From: Bacteroidaceae bacterium
GTDB lineage: Bacteria; Bacteroidota; Bacteroidia; Bacteroidales; Bacteroidaceae
Reading direction: 5' to 3'
DNA: 64,000 nucleotides
NCBI GenBank assembly: GCA_017615245.1
Contig: JAGAAL010000004.1
Location: forward strand, 26,802 to 90,801
Shown: positions 57,336-64,000 of the stretch, one piece after another
How positions within the stretch are numbered: position 1 is the stretch's first letter
How the letters are laid out: the number at the start of each line of letters is the position of its first letter
Notes under the pieces: generated by a model
What the model was told of the DNA's origin: nothing
The model's input: only the letters and a program-made list of their open reading frames with translations
Databases searched by the model: none
Position numbers and translations under genes: made by a program

Positions 57336-59000
57336 TTACTTCTTGATTCTCAGCACTGGCATGATGTTGTTGAGATTCTCGGCTGGAAGGGTGACGACGA
57401 GGGCATCTTTGGTGCGTTGGAACGAAACCTTGCCATAACCCAACAGTTCCACCTTTGATATCTTCTGAGGGAAGAGGGTGCTACCATCGGCCAGACTCTT
57501 GACGGTGATAGTGTGGTCTTTCGGCCATGCAAGGGCACTCACATAAAGGTTTTTCTCGGTCTGTGTAAAGCGAATCTCATCGGAACCAGCCTTGCTGTAG
57601 TTGCCATCGTTGAATCCCTGTGCATTGATGTTGATGGTTGCCTCTGCAATCGGACCTTCGCCGAACTTCACCCACGGACGGGTCTTGACGATGCTCTCGC
57701 TGTTGATCTTCATCCAGGCTCCGAACTCACGCAAGATGGCATACTCCTTCTCATCAGGGGTGCCGTCGGCTCTCAATGGTACCGATAGTAACATGTTGCC
57801 GTTCTTTGAAACGATATCAACAAGAAGCTTGGCTACGGTAGCAGCGCTCTTATAGCCGTTGCGCTGATAGACACTCGTGTTGTAATGCCAGTCACCAATA
57901 CAGTTGCAACACTGCCAAGGACGATCCATAATCTGATTTGGCGCTCCACGCTCCACGTCCCACACGAGGGCTTCCTTCTGTTGGTCATCAAGAATCTTAC
58001 CGAACACAACAGCCTGATTCTTTCCGCCGTGGGTAGCAGCGCTGTGATTGTACATGTGGGTAGCAATCTTCATACCTGCATCGCTCACAGGATAGAACGG
58101 CAGGACGGTCACGTCGAAATAGATGAGGTCGGGATTGTAGCGATTGATGGCATCGAGGCAACGGTTGTAGAAGTTGGTGATATACTCACGAGTCGGGATA
58201 TTGGCACCGTTCTGCCAGCCCCATTGCGAATGGATGGCTCCGTTGTCCCATGTATTATTTGAGAAGTCATGATCCTGTGCATAAAGCTTCTGTGGGTCAA
58301 GACCCTTCCACCACTTAGCCGAACCGTCTGAATTAGGCTTGTAACCGTCTTCTTTAGTCAGCCACCCATCGTATTTCACACCTCGCATCGAACCCTTCAA
58401 ATCGAAGCGACGACTTGGCTCGTACCACGTCCAAGCGTGGTCGGCATGGAACGAAACACCGAATGGCAGACCTGCCTTCTTGGCAGCCTTTGACCATCCG
58501 TCGAGGATGTCCTTATGCGGACCTATCGCTTTTGAGTTCCACTCCTGATACTTCGAATCCCAAAGGTCGAAGTTGTCGTGATGATTGCCAAGCGCAAAGA
58601 AATACTGCGCTCCAACCACCTCCTTGTAGAAACGCACCAGCTCGTCGGGATTCCAGTTCTCTGCCTTGAACAGCGGCAGGACATCCTTGAATCCGAACTC
58701 TGAAGGATGACCATAATGCTCACGGTGGTAGTTATATTTTCCGGTACCTTCCATATACATCTCGCGAGCCATCCAGTCGCCCGAACCCTCAACACACTGA
58801 GGTCCCCAATGTGCCCAAATGCCGAACTTGGCATCGCGGAACCAGTCAGGCACTTCGTACTGACGAAGGGATTCCCAATCGGGGGTGAACTGACCTGTGG
58901 CCATAGGCTCGTCAGCTTCAGATATCAACACCTGATAGTTCTGTGCAAAAGCAGTAGCTGCGCTGAGCATTACTGCAAGTAGTAAAAAAGATTTTTTCAT
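57336..59000 (-). CDS. Alpha-L-fucosidase (GH29)
   Basis: This 554-residue secreted enzyme releases terminal alpha-L-fucose from host or plant glycans. It has signal peptide MKKSFLLLAVMLSAATAFAQ, the GH29 start WFRDAKFGIWAHWGPQCV, the substrate-binding FALGNHHDNFDLWDS and the nucleophile region DLIYFDVTVLPFY (Asp in YFDV). A C-terminal beta domain follows. It is the last gene of a fucose-use locus, 40 nt after the mutarotase gene. Confidence 0.92.
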   Translation of the reverse strand: MKKSFLLLAVMLSAATAFAQNYQVLISEADEPMATGQFTPDWESLRQYEVPDWFRDAKFGIWAHWGPQCVEGSGDWMAREMYMEGTGKYNYHREHYGHPSEFGFKDVLPLFKAENWNPDELVRFYKEVVGAQYFFALGNHHDNFDLWDSKYQEWNSKAIGPHKDILDGWSKAAKKAGLPFGVSFHADHAWTWYEPSRRFDLKGSMRGVKYDGWLTKEDGYKPNSDGSAKWWKGLDPQKLYAQDHDFSNNTWDNGAIHSQWGWQNGANIPTREYITNFYNRCLDAINRYNPDLIYFDVTVLPFYPVSDAGMKIATHMYNHSAATHGGKNQAVVFGKILDDQQKEALVWDVERGAPNQIMDRPWQCCNCIGDWHYNTSVYQRNGYKSAATVAKLLVDIVSKNGNMLLSVPLRADGTPDEKEYAILREFGAWMKINSESIVKTRPWVKFGEGPIAEATININAQGFNDGNYSKAGSDEIRFTQTEKNLYVSALAWPKDHTITVKSLADGSTLFPQKISKVELLGYGKVSFQRTKDALVVTLPAENLNNIMPVLRIKK

Positions 59001-59040
59001 AGTTTGTTCGTTTATATTTGATAGTTATATAGTTGCTTTG

Positions 59041-59439
59041 TCAGTCATATAGGCGAAACATACGTTCGGTCATCTGCCACTTCTCATCGCTACGCGCATC
59101 AGCGCTGCAACCCTGAAGACGTGACACAAAGGCCTCCCACTCCGCCTGACGCGGCAGAGTGGCAAGCTTGTTCATAGCTGAGGTCCAATCGAAGTCGAGC
59201 GGAGCATCGACAATCATCACGAGACGAGTGCCGAGGATATAAATCTCCATCTCGAGGATACCCACCGCACGGATTCCCTCACGAATCTCACGCCAATGAT
59301 GCTCCTCGGAGTGCCACTTGCGATACTCACAAATCATGTCGGGATCGTCGCGCAGGTCGAGTATCTGTACGTAACGCTTCACGGGCTGTCCGTATTGTTG
59401 CTGAATATATCCATCCATAGCAGAATGCAAATTTTTCAA
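59041..59439 (-). CDS. L-rhamnose/L-fucose-type mutarotase (DUF718)
   Basis: This 132-residue protein of the RhaM fold interconverts sugar anomers. It has VQILDLRDDPDMICEYRKWHSEEHHWREIREGIRAVGILEMEIYILGTRLVMIVD; the Tyr, His and Trp residues of this stretch are family marks. In this locus L-fucose is the likely substrate. The start overlaps the fucP stop in ATGA. Confidence 0.85.
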   Translation of the reverse strand: MKNLHSAMDGYIQQQYGQPVKRYVQILDLRDDPDMICEYRKWHSEEHHWREIREGIRAVGILEMEIYILGTRLVMIVDAPLDFDWTSAMNKLATLPRQAEWEAFVSRLQGCSADARSDEKWQMTERMFRLYD

Positions 59440-60749
59440 TCTTTGACTTCTCCAACTCTTCTTTGCTTAAAGGTCTGATAGCCGTAGACGGTAATCAGAA
59501 TGAAGCATATGAATGGTAGGCAGAACGAAACATTGACAGCTGGCCAACCGCAGATAACTTCCTGGTCGATGAGATAACCCTGAAGAGGAGGCATCAAAGC
59601 ACCACCAACGATAGCCATCACAAGGAAGGCAGCTCCGAGAGAAGTGTCTTCGTTGTTGACGTTCTCAAGAGCGATACCATAGATGCTTGGGAACATAATG
59701 GACATGAAGAGACTAATGCAGACGAGGCTGTACAATCCCCACATACCCTCGATGCAGATAGCGCCGAGCGTACATATCGAAGCTCCAACACCGAAAATCA
59801 TCAGCAGACGACGCTGATTGACGTACTTCATGATGTAGGTGCCGACAAAGCGACCCGTCAACGACAGGGACATCGCCACAATGTTATAACGCTGAGCCGT
59901 AGCCTTATCGATACCAAGGTGGTCGGCATACTGGATGATAAACGTCCACACCATAATCTGGGCTGCCACATAGAGCACCTGAGCAAACACGCCATTGCGA
60001 TAAATGCTGTTGCTCCACAAGCGGGAAAGCGTTGTACGAGCACTTACCTTTGAGTCGTTCTCACCTTTCAGAGAAGGCATCTTGGTGAGAGCGATGATGA
60101 TAAACATCACCAGCACAACCAAACCTATTGCAACGTATGGGTCACGAATGACTGCCAAGTCGTGGAGACGGATATCAGCTTTCTCGGCATCGGAAAGGGC
60201 ACCAAAGATAATCTGACCTGCCTCGTCGCGCTTGTCGGAAATGAGGTTAGGCAGCACGATGAACGAAGCCACAGCCATACCTGAGAGCGAACCGACGGGA
60301 TTGAAGGCCTGTGCCAAATTAAGACGCCTTGTTGAATTCTCCTTCGAACCAAGTGAAAGGATGAAAGGGTTAGCACTGGTTTCGAGGAAGGCGAGACCGA
60401 AGGTGAGGATGTAAAGCGAGATGCAGAAGAACGTGAACTCCTGGAACTGCGCCGCAGGAATGAACAGGAACGCACCCACAGCATAGAGTCCAAGACCAAT
60501 AAGCACACCCACCTTATACGAATACTTACGGATGAACAAGGCTGCAGGAATGGCCATCGTTGCATAACCGCCATAGAAAGCGAACTGCACCATTGATGCC
60601 TTCGCAGCTGAAATCTCCATCAGCGTCTGAAACGCTGCCACCATCGGGTTCGTGATATCGTTGGCAAATCCCCATAGGGCAAACAACGATGTCACGAGGA
60701 TAAACGTTACGAGGTATTTTTTCTCGACAAGTTTAGTCTTTGTTTTCAT
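59436..60749 (-). CDS. fucP: L-fucose:H+ symporter
   Basis: This 437-residue major facilitator protein has about 12 helices. It starts KKYLVTFILVTSLFALWGFANDITNPMVAAF, a FucP mark with the substrate-binding Asn/Asp of FANDITNPM, and LETSANPFILSLG is conserved in the family. It brings L-fucose into the cell. Two 16-bp direct repeats (60811-60849) upstream of its start may be an activator site. Confidence 0.93.
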   Translation of the reverse strand: MKTKTKLVEKKYLVTFILVTSLFALWGFANDITNPMVAAFQTLMEISAAKASMVQFAFYGGYATMAIPAALFIRKYSYKVGVLIGLGLYAVGAFLFIPAAQFQEFTFFCISLYILTFGLAFLETSANPFILSLGSKENSTRRLNLAQAFNPVGSLSGMAVASFIVLPNLISDKRDEAGQIIFGALSDAEKADIRLHDLAVIRDPYVAIGLVVLVMFIIIALTKMPSLKGENDSKVSARTTLSRLWSNSIYRNGVFAQVLYVAAQIMVWTFIIQYADHLGIDKATAQRYNIVAMSLSLTGRFVGTYIMKYVNQRRLLMIFGVGASICTLGAICIEGMWGLYSLVCISLFMSIMFPSIYGIALENVNNEDTSLGAAFLVMAIVGGALMPPLQGYLIDQEVICGWPAVNVSFCLPFICFILITVYGYQTFKQRRVGEVKD

Positions 60750-60810
60750 AAAAGGATATTGTTTAGTTTGTTAGTATTGTCTATAAAATTATCAAGCCCT
60801 GCCGTTTCAG

Positions 60811-60849
60811 GAAATAGCGCCCTTTTATGGCACGAAATGGCGCCCTTTT
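60811..60849. promoter_or_regulatory. Direct repeats upstream of fucP
   Basis: GAAATAGCGCCCTTTT (60811-60826) and GAAATGGCGCCCTTTT (60834-60849) are spaced 23 bp apart, two helical turns, about 60-100 nt before the fucP ATG. They could be the site of a sugar-responsive activator of AraC or similar type. Confidence 0.5.
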
Positions 60850-60877
60850 TTGTTCCTAATCTTTTAATTTTTCAATT

Positions 60878-61903
60878 TTAATTGACGAAGTCAACTAGGA
60901 TACGGAACACCTTTCCAGGATTCTCACTCCACCAGCGCATGGTTTGCAGTCCTTCTTCTGGTTTGATGACTTTGGTAATCAGCTCGTCTGTAGGACAGGT
61001 TCCACGCTCCAGATAATGAATGACAGCACGGAAATCTTCAGGCATCGCATTACGAGAGCCACGTATGTCAAGTTCTTTCTGTACGAAATACTTCGTCTGC
61101 AGCAACACCTCACTCTTGGCATAGCCGATACAAACGACACGACCTGTGAATGCAACCTCGTTCACCGCCACCTGATAGGTAGGGACAGAACCTACTGCCT
61201 CGATGACTACATCGGGACCATAACCACCTGTCAGTTCTGCCAATCGCTGATGTACATCCTCGGTCTTGGTATTCACTGCGTATGTGGCTCCCAACTGCTT
61301 CGCCAAAGCAAGCTTCTCATCGTCGATATCTGCTGCAATCACAGTCGCACCACGAAGTGAAGCACGTACGATAGCACCAAGTCCCACCATACCACAACCT
61401 ATCACCATCACCACATCGATATCTGTCACTTGTCCGCGATTCACGGCATGGAAGCCGACTGACATCGGTTCGATCAGCGCACAAGTCTTGGTCGACAAGC
61501 CACCTGCAGGAATGATCTTCTGCCAAGGTAACGCGATGTATTCACGCATCGCCCCGTCACGCTGAACACCCAGCGTCTCGTTATGCTGACAGGCATTCAC
61601 ACGTCCGTTTCTACAACTCGCACAATTACCACAGTTCGTATAAGGGTTACAAGTTACTACCATTCCAGGCTTCAGGTTCTCAGGTACTCCAACACCTACA
61701 GCTTCAATCACCGCGCCAATCTCATGACCTGGAATCACGGGATTCAGCGCCATTGAATTTCTACCCATAAACGTATTGATATCTGAACCACAGAAACCTA
61801 CGTATTGTATCTTTAACAACACCTCGCCTGCCTGTGGTGCTGCAGGACGATTAATGTCAATCACATTATACTCCTGATTGTGGGAAATCTGTATTGCTTT
61901 CAT
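60878..61903 (-). CDS. Zinc-dependent alcohol dehydrogenase, sugar type
   Basis: This 341-residue MDR enzyme has catalytic-zinc Cys/His in GFCGSDINTFMGRNSM and PGHEIGAVIEAVG, the structural zinc Cys cluster CNPYTNCGNCASCRNGRVNAC, and the NAD fold VMVIGCGMVGLGAI. In the L-fucose locus it likely oxidises L-fuconate-derived 2-keto-3-deoxy sugar or another intermediate, which is an inference. Its start overlaps the stop of the amidohydrolase gene (ATGA). Confidence 0.88.
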   Translation of the reverse strand: MKAIQISHNQEYNVIDINRPAAPQAGEVLLKIQYVGFCGSDINTFMGRNSMALNPVIPGHEIGAVIEAVGVGVPENLKPGMVVTCNPYTNCGNCASCRNGRVNACQHNETLGVQRDGAMREYIALPWQKIIPAGGLSTKTCALIEPMSVGFHAVNRGQVTDIDVVMVIGCGMVGLGAIVRASLRGATVIAADIDDEKLALAKQLGATYAVNTKTEDVHQRLAELTGGYGPDVVIEAVGSVPTYQVAVNEVAFTGRVVCIGYAKSEVLLQTKYFVQKELDIRGSRNAMPEDFRAVIHYLERGTCPTDELITKVIKPEEGLQTMRWWSENPGKVFRILVDFVN

Positions 61904-62796
61904 TCTGACATATTTTTAATATAAGGCAGGTCTGGCAACTTCTTGAAGCCATAGAACTGCATGGCGTTCTCTCCTAGGAACAATGCCTTATCTTGTTCTG
62001 TAAGTTCTTTTGTTTTTACGATAAAGTCATACGACATCTTATACGTAATGGCCGTAATGGTGCGAGGATAATCACTTCCCCACATCAGTCGATCCAAGCC
62101 CACCCATTCTGCAGCCTCTTTGATACTGCGTACTGCCGATGGGTAAGGATAGAACTCCGAGTTATACAACCAAGTGATACCACCCGATTCTATCGTCACG
62201 TTCTTTCCGCAACGAGCCAACATCACCTGATTCTTAAACGATGGAGTGGTCACCATTCCAAAATGACCTATTGCCACTTTCAACTGTGGACATTCTTGTA
62301 TCACTTCCGCCATCTCGGCAATCTGTCTCTCGTCCTCTCCCAAACACATCGACAACACCATCCCCTTTTCCTCCATAAACTTAAAAACAGGCATCAGAGT
62401 TTGAAGCGGCTCGTGCATACGATGACCTGGGAAAGCAATTCCTTTCAATCCTGCGTCATACACCGCTTTCGCCTCATTCAGATTCCAAGCCATACCCATA
62501 CAGAAAAAGCGGTCGGGATAATCTTTCTGCACCTTAGTGAGATACTCGTTCTGATTACCATCAATAACCTCCTGAACCACTACGGCAGCTCCAACTTGGG
62601 CATAATCCATATTCGACAGAAACACCTCTGCAGAGTTCACGCCGTCTATCATAAAAGGTGGCAACATCTGGCGTTCCTCACCAAAAAACAGCGAACGACT
62701 ACGATTAGGCTCCAACTGACAAATATGTTGTCCGTCAACCATCGTATCTTGACGAAGCCACAGATGGCTATGTGCATCTATTATGTGTTTGACCAT
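61900..62796 (-). CDS. Amidohydrolase-2 family, probable L-fuconolactonase
   Basis: This 298-residue metal hydrolase starts IIDAHSHLWL (metal HxH) and has GIAFPGHRMHEP, VAIGHFG and the late MWGSDYPRT with the catalytic Asp. Members of this subfamily open L-fucono- and L-rhamnonolactones. Position between an aldo/keto reductase and a dehydrogenase in a fucose locus supports a lactonase. Confidence 0.8.
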   Translation of the reverse strand: MVKHIIDAHSHLWLRQDTMVDGQHICQLEPNRSRSLFFGEERQMLPPFMIDGVNSAEVFLSNMDYAQVGAAVVVQEVIDGNQNEYLTKVQKDYPDRFFCMGMAWNLNEAKAVYDAGLKGIAFPGHRMHEPLQTLMPVFKFMEEKGMVLSMCLGEDERQIAEMAEVIQECPQLKVAIGHFGMVTTPSFKNQVMLARCGKNVTIESGGITWLYNSEFYPYPSAVRSIKEAAEWVGLDRLMWGSDYPRTITAITYKMSYDFIVKTKELTEQDKALFLGENAMQFYGFKKLPDLPYIKNMSE

Positions 62797-63728
62797 GACA
62801 CTCGTTTTTGATCACCTATAATTTGCTGAACCTCTTTCACCAATTGCCAATCAGGCTCCTCATTTGCCCAGTCAATATTGCGCTGCACATTCACAGGATT
62901 AGCTGAAGAGAACAACGTACCAGCAATTCTTGGATTGCTCACAGAGTACTGAATAGCCAATTTCTCGATAGGATATCCCTTCTCCTCACAATACTTCGCT
63001 GCCTTCGTACAAGCTTCAGCCAAAGGTGCCGGAGCTGGATGCCAAGCTGGTGCACCTCGTGAAGAGAGCAGACCCATACTCAGTGGTGAAGCATTAATCA
63101 CACCTACGTTCTTGCTTTCGAAATAATCCAGGAAGTCAACCAACTTATCGTCGTTCAGGCAATAATGACAGAAGTTCAACACACTCTCCACCATTCCTGG
63201 TTCGCTATGATCAATCACCCACTTCAAGTTTTCCAATTGCAAATCTGTGATACCCACATGTCCCACAATACCTTCCTTCTTCAATTCCACAAGGGCAGGG
63301 AGTGTTTCATCCACCACCTTCTGCAATCCTCCTGGCATCGATGCTTGGAACTCTATATCATGCACATTGATAATATCAATATAATCGACATTGAGGCGTT
63401 CCATACTCTCATAAACACTCTCTGTAGCACGTTTGCCTGAATAGTCCCATGAGTTAACCCCATCCTTACCATATCGTCCCACTTTTGTTGAAAGATAATA
63501 CTTATCGCGTGGAATAATCTTCAAAGCCTTTCCCAAAACAGTCTCAGCCTTATAATAGCCATAATATGGACTGACATCAATAAAGTTGATTCCACCTTCA
63601 ATGGCCGTCTCAACAGCTTTCACACTCTCAGCTTCCTTTGTCTCATGGAACACACTACCAAGCGAAGATGCGCCAAAACAAAGATTGGATAGTTTCAGTC
63701 CTGTCTTACCTAATTCAGAATACCTCAT
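62781..63728 (-). CDS. Aldo/keto reductase, probable L-fucose dehydrogenase
   Basis: This 315-residue NAD(P)H enzyme has the AKR tetrad: Asp in GGINFIDVSPYYGYY, the Tyr there, Lys in YYLSTKVGRYG and His in YIDIINVHDIEF. It would oxidise L-fucose to the lactone, the substrate of the downstream enzyme, whose gene it overlaps by 16 bp. Promoter box at 63776-63783. Confidence 0.85.
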   Translation of the reverse strand: MRYSELGKTGLKLSNLCFGASSLGSVFHETKEAESVKAVETAIEGGINFIDVSPYYGYYKAETVLGKALKIIPRDKYYLSTKVGRYGKDGVNSWDYSGKRATESVYESMERLNVDYIDIINVHDIEFQASMPGGLQKVVDETLPALVELKKEGIVGHVGITDLQLENLKWVIDHSEPGMVESVLNFCHYCLNDDKLVDFLDYFESKNVGVINASPLSMGLLSSRGAPAWHPAPAPLAEACTKAAKYCEEKGYPIEKLAIQYSVSNPRIAGTLFSSANPVNVQRNIDWANEEPDWQLVKEVQQIIGDQKRVSWSNT

Positions 63729-63775
63729 ATCATGTCAATTAATAGATTTATTGAATACGGTTTGATTTCACATTG

Positions 63776-63783
63776 CAAAGATA
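63776..63783 (-). promoter_or_regulatory. -7 promoter element TATCTTTG of the fucose locus
   Basis: Minus-strand TATCTTTGCAATGTGAAATC lies 47 nt upstream of ATG 63728. Confidence 0.65.
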
Positions 63784-63840
63784 CACATATTTATTTAATT
63801 AACAGCAAACAAAAACAAAAAAGTTCATATCAACCATAAC

Positions 63841-63879
63841 AAAAAAAGCAGTCTCTCAAGATTTCTCCTGAAAGACTGC
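63841..63879 (-). terminator. rRNA operon terminator
   Basis: Minus-strand GCAGTCTTTCAGGAG, loop, CTTGAGAGACTGC (63848-63879) followed by seven T, directly behind the 5S rRNA. Confidence 0.88.
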
Positions 63880-63890
63880 TGTATGAAAAA

Positions 63891-64000
63891 GGCGGCGACC
63901 TACTCTCCCGCATTGCGGTGCAGTACCATCGGCGCGCCTGGGCTTAACTTCTCTGTTCGGGATGGGAAGAGGTGGAACCCCAGGGCTATAGCCACCTGAT
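63891..64000 (-). rRNA. rrf: 5S ribosomal RNA (5' end at window edge)
   Basis: The minus strand contains the conserved CCCATCCCGAACAGAGAAG, TTAAGCCCAGGCGCGCCGATGGTACTG blocks (in order) and the 3' end GAGTAGGTCGCCGCC. The 5' end (ATCAGGTGGCTATAGCC) reaches the last base of the window, so a few bases may be missing. It should be the last gene of a 16S-23S-5S operon outside the window. Confidence 0.93.

Overview
The window looks like a chromosomal segment of a Bacteroidota bacterium, most likely Prevotellaceae (Prevotella/Segatella type). The reasons are: promoters of the TTTG / TAnnTTTG (-33/-7) type instead of sigma70 boxes; fused ResB-CcsA; imelysin and di-haem oxidoreductase lipoproteins; CotH-kinase and lamin-tail surface proteins; the KMGKS-type TrpS; and a 5S rRNA that reads like those of Bacteroidales. 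No phage, insertion sequence with a transposase, or CRISPR array was seen. Functions are assigned by recognising motifs; no database search was run.

Layout. 1-5.9 kb: end of an outer-membrane beta-barrel gene, rsmD with a small membrane protein, a UvrD/RecD-like helicase and a secreted unknown. 5.9-6.6 kb: gene-free DNA with a 145-nt near-perfect palindrome and a structured, possibly transcribed element. 6.6-12.5 kb: alaS followed by a sialate-esterase-like hydrolase and a GH3 glucosidase. 12.6-15.6 kb: three translationally coupled glycosyltransferases. 15.6-22.3 kb: recJ-recQ-TPR-trpS operon and a zinc metallopeptidase. 23.3-27.9 kb: TraB/GumN protein and a GntR-controlled ABC transporter locus with a 19-residue hydrophobic ORF and a candidate operator. 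28.1-35.2 kb: DNA glycosylase, MerR, pepD, flippase-like protein, rsmA, lpxB, surE, tRNA-Gln and an FMN-binding protein. 35.4-41.1 kb: giant CotH protein, a 0.9-kb repeat-packed intergenic region and an ECF sigma trio. 41.5-49.2 kb: cytochrome c maturation protein, di-haem lipoprotein, imelysin, outer-membrane barrel and a hemerythrin-LuxR regulator. 49.3-51.8 kb: secreted tyrosine phosphatase. 52.0-56.1 kb: Phe/Tyr biosynthesis operon behind a classical leader-peptide attenuator. 57.3-63.7 kb: L-fucose release, uptake and oxidation. 63.9 kb: 5S rRNA at the end of an rRNA operon.

Most notable. (1) A leader peptide with 4 Phe and 5 Tyr in 18 residues, followed by competing antiterminator and terminator, in front of pheA-aminotransferase-aroF/CM-tyrA. 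(2) One palindromic repeat family scattered between genes and also inserted in frame inside proteins: three times in one cytochrome c biogenesis gene, always in a loop and always read as KFPLKGVRG, and once each in a helicase and in the hemerythrin-LuxR regulator. (3) The hemerythrin-LuxR fusion beside a putative iron/haem locus. (4) Arrays of 21-22 bp (or 42 bp) units, unrelated in sequence, each unit holding a small palindrome.
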